From Chrysophaeum taylorii (Eukaryota; Sar; Pelagophyceae; Pelagomonadales; Pelagomonadaceae): a stretch of 64,000 nt of DNA. Position 1 is the stretch's first letter; each line of letters begins with the position of its first letter. The translations under genes were made by a program, and so were the position numbers. A model generated the notes under the pieces. It was given only the letters and a program-made list of their open reading frames with translations, ran no database searches and had not been told where the DNA came from. The DNA lies in the NCBI GenBank assembly GCA_029834535.1, contig JAQMWT010000682.1, forward strand, positions 1-64,000, read 5' to 3'. Shown in pieces: positions 1 to 9,664 of this stretch.

Positions 1-3000
1 CTCTAAAAACAGCAGGAGCTCTCTTTGTAAGCAGATGGCTAGCGATTTGTCCACATGGATGTATAAGGACTTGGTCGCGTTTGTCGACGATATTATGATG
101 GGATCGGATGAACTTCCATCGCCGTCATTACAAGTCTGCGATTGAAGTGCTGTGCCATTTAGCGCAGGCGAGGATATAGTGGACGAACTGAAGTTCCACC
201 TCCTCGAAGGATGAAATCGAGTTTTGGGACACATTTCGACTCCGGAAGGCTTGAAGCCGAATCCCAAGACGTTAGAAGCGTTGCAGCAGATGCCGATTCC
301 CGGTACGTTGCCGAACACGTCCCCGAAGACCCAGATTCGATCTTTCATCGGCATGAGCAACTATTGCCGCCGATATGTGAAGAATTATTCGAAGATTGTG
401 GAGCCGCTGAGGCGATTGTGTCTTGAAGGCGTTAAGTTTGAGTGGACGCCTGAGTGCCAAAAGGCATGGGACACGATCATCGAAGCTTTGGTGGACTCTC
501 GCGGAGTTTATCATCCTGACTACGATCTTCCTTTTCAGATCCGCTCGGATGCTTCCAAGGATGGTCTGGGCGCGTATCTTTTTCAACTTGTGGAAGTCAA
601 TGACGAAACCGGCAAGGTGACACGAGAGGAACGAGTGATTGAGTATTGGAGCCGAGCTGTGCCGAAAGAGATGCGGAACTATGAGCCCCGCCGGCTAGAG
701 CTACTGGCAGTTATCCTTTCTCTTGCGCATTTTCGCTCTTATATTGAAGGTCACAAGACGATCCTTGAGACGGATCATCGCAATTTGACGTTTTTACGAA
801 AGGCGAAGCACTCGTCTGGGCAGTTGGCTCGATAGGCGATGCGGCTCGCCAATTTCGATCCTGAATTGGGTTACAAACCAGGAAAGTCGCCGGGAATGAG
901 GATCCCGTACTGTCTCTCTCGCAATCCTATCGATCATGTCATCGAGACGGATGAGTTTGGTGAACCCTTGAACCGGGCATACATAGTGTGCCAAGAACTT
1001 CCTCGCCCTGTCGACGATGAAGGAGTACCTTTACCTGGGTGCCATGTCATTCTGTCGTTTGTTACGACTGACTTGCCTGTGGAGGAAGAAGAAGAGGATC
1101 TCGATGATCCGATGCAATTGGCCACGTCTCACGTTAGGAGACAACGTCAGAAGCAACGTCTGCAGATCCAACCTAGTATTTTCCGTGATGCCGGTGATTA
1201 CCAAGAGTACATCGACAAGATTCCGGATAATTTGACTTTGGAAGAGATAGCCAAAGAGCAGATCACTGATGCTACTTGCGAGGACATTCGTTATCGCATG
1301 GCTCAGGGCCATTCTCTTCGTCGGTACGGAGCCAATTATCGCTATCAAGTGGTGAAAGGAGTTCTCTACCGTGCGGCACCTGACTTGCACCCGATGATAG
1401 TCGCACCCCGAACTTAACGGACGCGCATCATTCGATTGTACCATGACACACCTCTCAATGGTGGTCACATGGGTCGTCAAAGTACAGTGCAGTCGATACT
1501 TGAACATTTCTGGTGGCCCCACACGTCTTTAATATTCCTTACCCTGATCGCCGACTGCGGTTGCGATGGAGGACGGTGCCTCATGAATCCTGAGCCTTGC
1601 GAGGGCATCCGCCCTCCCGGCGTAGGTTGGCACCTATTCGCCTCCCGGGCGGGCCGGTTGGCAGCCGGAACGTTCGCAGTGGGACGGGGTATGGCTGGGG
1701 GGCGAAGACGGGAGGTTATCGACGAGTTGGTTGTCAGTCACATCGCGGTCTCCTCGTCGCATGGCGACAAGCTTGATGGTCACTCTCCGCCGACCGACCT
1801 TTCGGCGCTCCTCGTCTACAGGCCCGTGATTCCGGACTGGCTCCTGTCGGTCCGGCCTGGCTCCCATGCTTGGGAGAGGTCTGAAGTTAGTAGTTAGTTA
1901 GTACGTCAAGAATCAAGAAACGAGAAAATGGATCAAAAAAGATGATCAGATACGTCTCGGGACCAGGACTGGGCAAAGGTCCGAACAAATCCATACAAAG
2001 GACGGTTCTTGACGTACTACACCACAAGACTGCTGAGTCAATCCTCGAGTCTTTTGTCACGAATATATTACTCAAAGGTTATATACCTCAGAGGATTCGT
2101 ACCGACAATGGGAAAGAGTTCGTCAACAAGTTGATGGAAAAGTTTTGTCATCTCTTCAATATTCGGTATAGTACCACGATCCCGTATCATGCTCAGGCTA
2201 ATCCTGCGGAAAGGGTCAACCGCTTTATCGAGGCTTTCCTCCGTGCGTGTCTTCAAAACCGCAAGATCACGGACTGGCCCGAATTCGCGGAGTACATTGC
2301 TTTTTGCTACAATCGTAAGTTTATTCCGGGAACTCAGATCTCACCATTCATGCTTCGTCTCAACCGGCAGCCTCTATTTCCAGCAGATTACACGATCATG
2401 TATCTTGATGTCCGCCGCCCGCCGAAAACTCGCTCCGATGTTGTGGCAGAGACTCGCGAGAGGCTGAAGTTCTATACCGCTACGGTGAACGAAGCTCGCG
2501 GGAAGGCCCTTCGTAAACAACGTCTCGCTTACAATGCGGACCATGTCGAAGTGGAGTATGAAGAAGGTTCACATGTTCTGCTCTACATCCCTTTTCTTCA
2601 GAACAAGCTTCGACCGGAATGACGTGGTCCATTCGTTATTTTGGAACGCTTGTCTCCGGTCGCTTACAGGAATGAATCTCTTGATTCTCCTCCTGAACGC
2701 CGTTGTGTTCATGTTAGTCAAATCACCCCTGTGATGGTTTCTCCAGTAGTCGATCGAGCTGTGCCCAAACCCAAGGAGACCTTTCGGGATGATTACAAGC
2801 ATGGTAAGTTCGTTGTCTTTCGGATTCCAGATAACAAACGGTCCGATTGGCGAAAGAAAATTTACGTCGCTAAAGTTTATGAACCCTATGATTTTGTGAA
2901 TGATCGAGTCGCTCTGCATTTTTATGCTGATCTTGGTCCCCATGACAAGGTTTCTTATTACAAGCCTACCTCACATCTCTCTACTCGCAAGCTTAAGCCG

Positions 3001-3230
3001 GAATACAAGGCCGTGGACCGTCGCAGTTTCACCGACAAGACCAAGGTCAACAAAAGTACCACTCCTAGTGTCACCGACTTCGCCCCGTATGAGATCGATG
3101 TGTTGATTCCCAAGTTCACTTTGCGTAGTGGACGCGTTCCCGAGCCTGTCGTCGAACGTGCCTACAAGAAGATTCGTTCTCGAGATGCTCATTCAGCCAA
3201 GGCTCTTGATTCTAGCCGGACTCGCTGAGG
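1..3230 (+). mobile_element. Ty3/Gypsy LTR retroelement fossil (pol region, left end outside window)
   Basis: Readable parts in order: end of reverse transcriptase and RNase H (about 220-850), integrase zinc-binding region (about 1200-1530), integrase catalytic core (about 1900-2630) and a basic C-terminal integrase tail (to about 3228). The order RT, RNase H, integrase is that of Ty3/Gypsy elements. The copy is broken, with several breaks, and a SINE-like repeat is inserted at about 1539-1898. The coding matches are still easy to read, so it is not very ancient. The 5' part lies beyond the window; no LTR pair can be confirmed. Confidence 0.85.
1539..1898 (+). repeat. SINE-like (or LINE 3'-end) repeat, copy 1
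   Basis: About 350 bp, nearly identical to 46107-46473 (reverse strand) and, over its 3' three quarters, to 23723-23985. It begins with TTACCCTGATCG and ends in a TTAG-rich short tandem tail. Copies 1 and 3 share the same 5' end, which favours a defined short element over random LINE truncation. It sits inside the Ty3/Gypsy fossil, so it is younger than that insertion. I could not recognise clear pol III A and B boxes. Confidence 0.75.
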
Positions 3231-3435
3231 GCAGCTCGTATTCTCACCAGTGGAGTCCTGTGGTGGCAACTCCTGACCGCTAAGGCTTACCCTCCCTTCT
3301 CGAGGCTTGATACCCGTTCAACGGGACGTCTTTCCCTACTTTCCTAGCGATATCATACCTCTCCCTTGTGAGAAGCATTCTTGCAGTATTCTTGTAGCAT
3401 TCTTGCTATCATATACCATCTCTCTATCTTGTTGA

Positions 3436-4130
3436 GAGGCTTGGTGAGCGTGAGCAAGGTGTGTGGCGAGCATATCCGACCCCGAGTCGGTGTTTTCCTC
3501 GTTCAGTGAGGTCTAGGACGAGTCAGTGAGTGCCCCCTTTGTCACCCGGGGGTCGGGAGCGGTTTTTCTGTGCCGCCATACTTATAATGTCATAGGATTT
3601 GATCCTACTGACGTCGCCCTGTTCTCTCGACAAGAGAGTACCTTGCTATCATAAATCAACTCTCCAGCCTGTAGTGATTTTTCTCAGATACCCGCCCTTC
3701 TTGGCCAGGCCAGAGGCCTCAACAACCCTTTCTCCCAACCCGAACCGCGGGTGAAACCACCACGCGCCCGATCTCAGCGTAAACACTCACGCCATCACGA
3801 AATCGGAGAACCAAATGAGGGTAATAGCAAGAAGATAGAAGAAAGCAATACAAATGTCTGGTACATTGGGTTCAGTGGAAGCGCAGGTGAGGATATAATT
3901 GCAAGGCCAGTACCAGAGCAACAATCAGGGTAAGTTAGGTAGCAGGCAGGCAAGTGGGGGGAATGGGCGTTACTGCCACAAGCCTCAAGTTGGGAGGCTT
4001 GGTGAGCGTGAGCAAGTGTTGTGGCGCCGGCGTAACCGACCCCGAGTCCGTATTGACCTCGAGCAGTGCGGTCTCCGGCGTGTCGGTGAGTACCCCCTCT
4101 GTCACCCCGGGTCGGGAACGTTTTTGCGGC
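3436..4130 (+). repeat. Diverged direct repeat pair downstream of the Ty3/Gypsy element
   Basis: Two related segments of about 135 bp, at 3436-3572 and 3994-4130, share GAGGCTTGGTGAGCGTGAGC, a GACCCCGAGT(C)CG block and a GTCACCC..GGGTCGGGA block in the same order and orientation. They flank 420 bp with no recognisable gene. They may be part of the retroelement's 3' untranslated/LTR region or an independent repeat. The rest of 3230-4240 has no supported gene. Confidence 0.5.
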
Positions 4131-4240
4131 CAGAGTCATCGAGTGAGGAGAAGCAGAAGAAGCAGAAGAAGAAGAAAAGGAAGAAGAAACTGCCTCGTGT
4201 AGAATAACTTCAATAAGGAACCCGTTGAGTGCATTCTTCT

Positions 4241-5194
4241 ATGGCCAAAACTTGCGTGTACGGCGCCTGTTGTGGTCGGCGCATCCTGTGGAGCGTGGTG
4301 GTGCCCATCTTGCTGGCGATCTCGTGGAGGCTGCAGTGGTGGTCTGTGATCGTCTACCTCGCTCATTTGGACTGGGGCACCGTGCTCGCTGCTTGCATCG
4401 GCGTCACGGGCTACGTATTCGACGCACGGACATCGAGAGCGACGGAGATTCGAGCGTTGAGAGTCCAGCGAGCGCAGTCACAGGTCGCCGACCTCCTGGT
4501 CCCCATCAATGTGAACTTCCAAAGTCTCATGTTGTCATTGATGAGCTTTCTGAACGCGCACGTCGTCGAAGCCTTTGGCCACGAAGACTCCGGCGCGTTT
4601 ACCAACCCCGACTACGTACTTCGGAAACAAGTCCCGGACTGGACCTGGCGGGCCTCCGATGGTATCATGAAGTTCACGGCAAGTAGCACGCGCTGCCCGA
4701 CGGGAGTCACCTACGAGATTCCGGCGAGGCTCGCGGAAGCCATCGCTGCCGAGCCCGACGGCGCTCTCGCGCGCGCCTATCGGCACTGGGCCAGGCACGA
4801 GTGGGTTCCGGGAGTCCTCCGCATTGCGGACAAGATCACCGAGGCGTCCCACCTCATGGAAACGATCCCAAGTCAACGCCTCACCGAGCTCTACAGCGAT
4901 CCGACGCCCATGGGCACGTCCAGCTGGAACGACACCCCCCGCGGTTTCTTTTTGTCCTGGTGGCTTTCGTATGCCCTCGGCTGGCAGGCTGTCCTCGCTT
5001 GGTGGGACGCGGACGATTTCGCTACGATTCGGCCAAATGTCGCCTTCCCCGTCGGCATCTTCCGATACATCGTCGAGGGACAAACCGTCGTTGGGGAGCT
5101 TCAGAAGGAGCTCACGGGCCACTCTCAGATGCATGGCAGTCATGGCAGGAATTTCCATACGCCCTCCAAGACACCAGAAGCTCGACCGGCCTGA
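4241..5194 (+). CDS. Orphan membrane-anchored protein
   Basis: 317 codons from the ATG at 4241; an in-frame GTG at 4229 is not a plausible eukaryotic start. The N-terminus has two hydrophobic segments (about residues 10-30 and 38-55), the second followed by a basic helix. The remainder is soluble and Trp-rich, with one more hydrophobic patch near residues 235-260. I do not recognise the family and no catalytic motif stands out. It lies directly downstream of the retroelement-related repeats, so it could be a passenger or a host gene; codon use resembles neighbouring host genes. Confidence 0.5.
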   Translation: MAKTCVYGACCGRRILWSVVVPILLAISWRLQWWSVIVYLAHLDWGTVLAACIGVTGYVFDARTSRATEIRALRVQRAQSQVADLLVPINVNFQSLMLSLMSFLNAHVVEAFGHEDSGAFTNPDYVLRKQVPDWTWRASDGIMKFTASSTRCPTGVTYEIPARLAEAIAAEPDGALARAYRHWARHEWVPGVLRIADKITEASHLMETIPSQRLTELYSDPTPMGTSSWNDTPRGFFLSWWLSYALGWQAVLAWWDADDFATIRPNVAFPVGIFRYIVEGQTVVGELQKELTGHSQMHGSHGRNFHTPSKTPEARPA

Positions 5195-5419
5195 GCGGGA
5201 GTCCTTTTCTTTCTTCCTGTCTGCGGCGAAACTCGGGCGGTCGGGACTACTACTGCTCTCATCTATGACAAGGAAGAAGTTTGTAGCGCGCGCGCGCACA
5301 ATACTATTGAAGGTAAAAGAGGCGACTGCCTTATCTCACAATAACTACGTCTTGAGAAAAAAAACTCTGCCTAAACACCCGCCTCATCATCGTAGGTAGA
5401 AATTAATCCTAAGGTCGCG

Positions 5420-5464
5420 CAGTCAGTCAGTCAGTCAGTCAGTCAGTCAGTCACTCAGTCAGTT
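5420..5464. repeat. (CAGT)n microsatellite
   Basis: About eleven CAGT units with one imperfection, in the 310-bp gap between the orphan membrane gene and the 3' end of the PPR gene. Nothing else is recognisable in that gap. Confidence 0.95.
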
Positions 5465-5505
5465 GTGCCGCACCAAGCGTCGCGTCGAAAGAGGCAGCAA
5501 GAGTC

Positions 5506-8500
5506 CTACCTTCGCAGCAACGAGACGACGAGAGCCCCAAGGTGGGTCTCGGCGTCGAGTTGGTAGGCATCCTCCTCCAGGAGGTCGATGATGGCTGAAC
5601 GGACGATCCCGACGCCATCACTGTGCAGGCCGCGGCCAGTGATTACGAGGAAAGGCTCGTCCACCACGAGACCGGGGAAGTAGCGGGGGTGTCCTCGCGC
5701 GGAGGCCTCGGCGATTGCGAGGCGGACGACGGTGCGGGCGACGGGCGCGCCAAGGTCGGTCACCTTGAGCTCGCGGGCGTCAGAATTCCAGCACCAGGGA
5801 TAGAAGCCCTCGTCGAGAGCTTGGACGAGCACGGCCTCGGCGGCGTCGAGGGCTCCGGCGAGCTCGCAGGCCGTTATCGCGGCGTTGTAGGTGACGAGAT
5901 TCGGTTTAACGCCGCGGTCGCGCATCTCGTCGAGCAAGCCGAGCGCTTTCTCCCATTGGCCACCCCTGCCGCACGCCGATATCATCGCGCCGTAGGTGAT
6001 GACGTCGGGTTGGAGGAGGTAACGTTCCATTTCGCCGCGCAAGGCGAGGGCCTTTTCCCACTCCCCGCCCTTTCCGCACGCCGAAATGGCGGCGTTGAAG
6101 GTGACGACACCCGGCTCGAGGTCGTCGCTGCTTTGGATTTCGTCGAGCAATCCGAGCGCCGTCTCCCACTCTCCGGCTCTGCCGCAGGCCGAGATCGCGG
6201 CGTTGTAGGTGATGAGGTCTGGCTCGAGCGTCGGGTGGTGTCGCACCGTTCCGAGGAGGAAGATTGCCTCTTCCCAGCGCCCGTTCTTTTCGCAGGCCGA
6301 GATTGCCGCGTTAAACGTGACGACGTCGGCCGCGACTCTTCGCCGCGCTTCGTCCAGCAGTTCGAGGGCCTCCCTCCACCGGCCGGCCTTGCCGCACGCC
6401 GCGATGGCCGCGTTGTACGTGATCGCGTTGGGCTCGATCCCGCTGCCTCGCATCTCGTCGAGGAGCGCGAGCGCCGCCGACAGGCTCCTCGGCGGCGGCG
6501 GCGGCGGCGAGTCTACTCCCGAGCTTATTAAACTCAAAGAGGGCTGGGCGGTGCCCTTCTCGCAGGCCGAGATGGCGGCGCTGTAAGAGATGACGTCCGG
6601 CTCCAATTTTTGTTGTTTCATTTCGTCCAGGAGGAGCAGAGCGCGCTCCCACTGCGCGGCCTTCTCGCAGGCCGAGATCGCCGCGTTGTAGGTAATGACC
6701 GCCGGGTCGACGCTTCTACGCCGCATATCGTCGAGCACCGCGAGGGCCGCCTCCCATCGCCCGGCCTTTTCGCAGGCCGAGATCGCCGCGCTGTACGCGA
6801 TGACGTTGGGCTCGATGTTCTCGTCCTCGCGCATCGTGTCGAGGAGCCAAAGCGCCTCCTCCCATCGTCCGTTCCTCGCGCACGCGGCGATCGCCGAACT
6901 GTAGGAAACGACGTCGGGCTCGACCCCGTAAACGTCGCGCATCTCGCGGTCGACGAGATCGAGGGCTTTTTGCCATCGCCCGCCTTTCCCGCACGCCGAG
7001 ATCACCGTGTTGCAGGTAATGACGTTCGGGGCGACGACGCCGCGTGTTCGCATTTCATCCAGAAGCGCGAGCGCGCGATCGGCGCGGCCCGCGCGCTCGC
7101 ACGCGGCCGTCGCCGCGCCGTACGAGACCACGTCCGGCTCGACGCCGTAGACGTCTCGCATCTCGTCGAGGAGAGCCACCGCCTTTTCCCACTCGCCGGC
7201 CTTGCCGCGCGCCGTGATGACCGTGTTGAAAGTGACGACGTCGGGCTCGATCCCGTCGATCCGTCGCATGTCGTCGACGAGCTCGAACGCCTTGTCCAAG
7301 TTGCCGCCCTTCTCGCACGCCGAAATAGCCGCGCCGTACGTGATGACGTCCGGGGCGATATTCTCGCGGCGTCGGATCTCGTCGAGGAGCGCGAGGGCCG
7401 TTCGCCACTGGCCGCCCTTGGCGCACGCGGCAATGACGGCGTTGCACGTGATGATGTTGGGCTCGACCTCGCACCGCTGCATCTCCTCGAAGAGGCCTAA
7501 CGCCCTCGCCCACTCGTGTCCTTTTTCGCACGCCGAGATGGCCGTGCTGTAGGTAATCACGTCGGGCCTCAAACCTGCTTGGTCCCGCATGTCGTCGAGC
7601 AGCTCGAGCGCCTTCTCCCACCGCCCGACGGTCTCGCACGCCGATATGGCCGCGTTGTACGTGACGACGTTGGGCGCCACCCCGCGATCCCGCATCTCGT
7701 CCAACATCTCGAGGGCCTTGGTGCACTCGCCGCCCTTCTCCAACGCCGAGATCACGGTGCTGTAGGTGATCACGTCGGGCTCGACGTAGGGAGCCATCTC
7801 CTCCAAAATCTCGAGCGCCTTGTCCCACCGTCGACCCTTTTCGCACGCCGAAATCGCCGAGTTGTACGAGATCGCGTCGGGCTCGAGGCCCCTGTCCCGC
7901 ATCTCTTCCAACAGCTCGACGGCCTGCTCCCACTGCCCCTTCTGCTTGCACGCCCCGATCGCGGCGTTGTACGCGAGGAGCACCGGCTCGCGGAGCTCGC
8001 GCGCGATCTTCACCGCTTCCCGCCACTCCCCTCGCTTCTGGTGCGCGACGATCGCGGTCACCGACGTCGCCAGCGTCGGCTCGAAGCCTTCCGTTCCCCG
8101 CATTTTCGCGAGCACCGAAAGGGCTGCGTCCCACCGCCCGCACCTCTGGCACGCAGAGATCACCGCGTTCCCGGTGGCCGCCGTCGGCGCGAGATCCCTC
8201 CCCATCATCTCCGCGACCACGTCGGCACCCTCCTCGCACCGCCCCGCCCTCGCGCACGCGGTCGCGACCGCGTTGTACGTCACCTCGTTTGGCTCGAGGA
8301 GCTCCTTCATCTCCTCGAGCAGCCGGAGTCCCGCCTCCCACTGGTTGGCCTTCTCGCACGCCGTCGCGGCCGCGTTGTACACGATCAAGTCGGGGGCCAG
8401 CCCCAAAACCCTCGTCTCGTTCAACAAGGCCATCGCCTTCTCCCACTCCCCGCCCTTACCGCAGGCGGAGATGGCGGCGCTGTACGCGAATGCCGTCGGC

Positions 8501-8760
8501 TCGAATCCCCGGACCCGCATCTCCTCGAGCACCTCGAGGGCCTTCTCGGGCTGCCGCGTGCGCCCGTAGGCGCTGATGAACGACGTGTACATCTTCGGCG
8601 ACCGCAGCGGACTCAGGGCGCGGAACGCCTTGTCGATCTCGCCGGGCTCCTTCAGTTTCCGGATTTCGACAGACGTCGGCGCGCGCATCGCCAGGCCGCC
8701 GCACCCCCACCATAACGAGGACGACACCAAGCCCACGACGACGACGACGAGGGCCCCCAT
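5506..8760 (-). CDS. PPR-SMR protein (pentatricopeptide repeats plus Smr domain)
   Basis: 1084 residues, intronless. A hydrophobic leader (about 1-25) suggests a signal or organelle-targeting peptide. From about residue 55 to 960 it is built of roughly two dozen P-type PPR motifs with the recurring pattern YNAAISACEKGG.WEKAL.LL.EM. The last ~90 residues form a Smr domain with the motif LVITGRGLHS. PPR-SMR proteins act in organelle RNA metabolism or plastid signalling; GUN1 is the plant example, but orthology cannot be claimed. Around residues 735-765 one repeat is interrupted by an in-frame Ser/Pro-rich insertion with a PPPPPP run. It is divergent from the PACRGL-like gene, with 115 bp between starts. 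Confidence 0.93.
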   Translation of the reverse strand: MGALVVVVVGLVSSSLWWGCGGLAMRAPTSVEIRKLKEPGEIDKAFRALSPLRSPKMYTSFISAYGRTRQPEKALEVLEEMRVRGFEPTAFAYSAAISACGKGGEWEKAMALLNETRVLGLAPDLIVYNAAATACEKANQWEAGLRLLEEMKELLEPNEVTYNAVATACARAGRCEEGADVVAEMMGRDLAPTAATGNAVISACQRCGRWDAALSVLAKMRGTEGFEPTLATSVTAIVAHQKRGEWREAVKIARELREPVLLAYNAAIGACKQKGQWEQAVELLEEMRDRGLEPDAISYNSAISACEKGRRWDKALEILEEMAPYVEPDVITYSTVISALEKGGECTKALEMLDEMRDRGVAPNVVTYNAAISACETVGRWEKALELLDDMRDQAGLRPDVITYSTAISACEKGHEWARALGLFEEMQRCEVEPNIITCNAVIAACAKGGQWRTALALLDEIRRRENIAPDVITYGAAISACEKGGNLDKAFELVDDMRRIDGIEPDVVTFNTVITARGKAGEWEKAVALLDEMRDVYGVEPDVVSYGAATAACERAGRADRALALLDEMRTRGVVAPNVITCNTVISACGKGGRWQKALDLVDREMRDVYGVEPDVVSYSSAIAACARNGRWEEALWLLDTMREDENIEPNVIAYSAAISACEKAGRWEAALAVLDDMRRRSVDPAVITYNAAISACEKAAQWERALLLLDEMKQQKLEPDVISYSAAISACEKGTAQPSLSLISSGVDSPPPPPPRSLSAALALLDEMRGSGIEPNAITYNAAIAACGKAGRWREALELLDEARRRVAADVVTFNAAISACEKNGRWEEAIFLLGTVRHHPTLEPDLITYNAAISACGRAGEWETALGLLDEIQSSDDLEPGVVTFNAAISACGKGGEWEKALALRGEMERYLLQPDVITYGAMISACGRGGQWEKALGLLDEMRDRGVKPNLVTYNAAITACELAGALDAAEAVLVQALDEGFYPWCWNSDARELKVTDLGAPVARTVVRLAIAEASARGHPRYFPGLVVDEPFLVITGRGLHSDGVGIVRSAIIDLLEEDAYQLDAETHLGALVVSLLRR

Positions 8761-8875
8761 ACATATATCGCGGTATCCTCACCACCACCACCACACGGAG
8801 ATGAGACGAGAGGAGAGAAGGAAGGAAACCCGTTAGGAAACCCGTTGCGTTGTGGTAACGGTTAGTAGTTCTAGC

Positions 8876-9664
8876 ATGGAAGGTGGTGATGAAGCCGCCG
8901 TTCGCGCGGAGCTGTGGGCGCGGCGAGAGGTGTGGCGGCGCCAGCAGCAGGAGGGGGGGGAGGAGAAGGAGGAGGAGGAGAAGAAGAAGCTGAACACTTT
9001 CAACCCCCCTGCGCGGCGGTCGGCCCAACCCGCGCCCGCAAAGAAGCCCAGCCCCGGAGACAAACAACAACAAAAAAAGGTATCGCAGCTGCTCCCGAAG
9101 CGGCTCGGGCTCGGGCGCGTCGCCGACGTCGGCGGCGGCGAGGTGCGCGGGCGAACGCGATTCGCGGCGGCCTACAAGGCGGGGACCGTGGGGCAGTGGC
9201 TGCGCGTCGACCAAAACGGTTCGAGACCGGACGTCGGCTTCGTCGGGTGCGTCGACGCTATTCCCCTCGCCGCCGCGCTCCCGTTGTGCTTCGAGGGCCT
9301 CAGCGAGTCGACGCACCCCTTGTGTCTCCTCGCGAGGCGCGGCGCGGCCCGTCTCCTCGAGGAACACCCCCGAGCCGCGGCGGACCTTCCCGAAATTCTT
9401 CCGCGCGTCGTGCCGTCGCTCCGCGCCGCGCTCGGCTGCAAGGAGCGCGATGTCGTCCAGGTCGCGATCGCTCATACGGCGACCCTCGCCCGGGTCGCGC
9501 AGGCGGCGCTCCTCGACCACCTCGACAAGCTCCTCCCGCCCCTCGCGCGATTGGCCTTTGGCTCGCCGCTCTCGCCCGCGGTCGTCGCCGCCGTCCGCGA
9601 GATCGAGGCCAACGTCCCGGGCTCGCGACCCAAAATCAAGGCCAAAATACCCGCCTTCGACTAA
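8876..9664 (+). CDS. PACRGL: PACRG-like protein (PACRGL family)
   Basis: 262 residues from the ATG at 8876. The first ~75 residues are low-complexity and charged (runs of Glu and Lys, Pro/Ala). The rest matches the PACRG/PACRGL helical-repeat fold: an F.AAY..G entry, ALPLCFEGLSE...PLCLLARRGA, an LPEILPRVVPSLRAAL helix, and the terminal SRPKIKAKIPAFD, equivalent to the IK.KIPTY end of PACRGL. PACRG relatives belong to ciliary doublet microtubules, so this suggests a flagellated organism. The stop codon overlaps the stop of the convergent gene by 4 bp. Plain PACRG is less likely because the family's longer C-terminus is absent. Confidence 0.75.
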   Translation: MEGGDEAAVRAELWARREVWRRQQQEGGEEKEEEEKKKLNTFNPPARRSAQPAPAKKPSPGDKQQQKKVSQLLPKRLGLGRVADVGGGEVRGRTRFAAAYKAGTVGQWLRVDQNGSRPDVGFVGCVDAIPLAAALPLCFEGLSESTHPLCLLARRGAARLLEEHPRAAADLPEILPRVVPSLRAALGCKERDVVQVAIAHTATLARVAQAALLDHLDKLLPPLARLAFGSPLSPAVVAAVREIEANVPGSRPKIKAKIPAFD

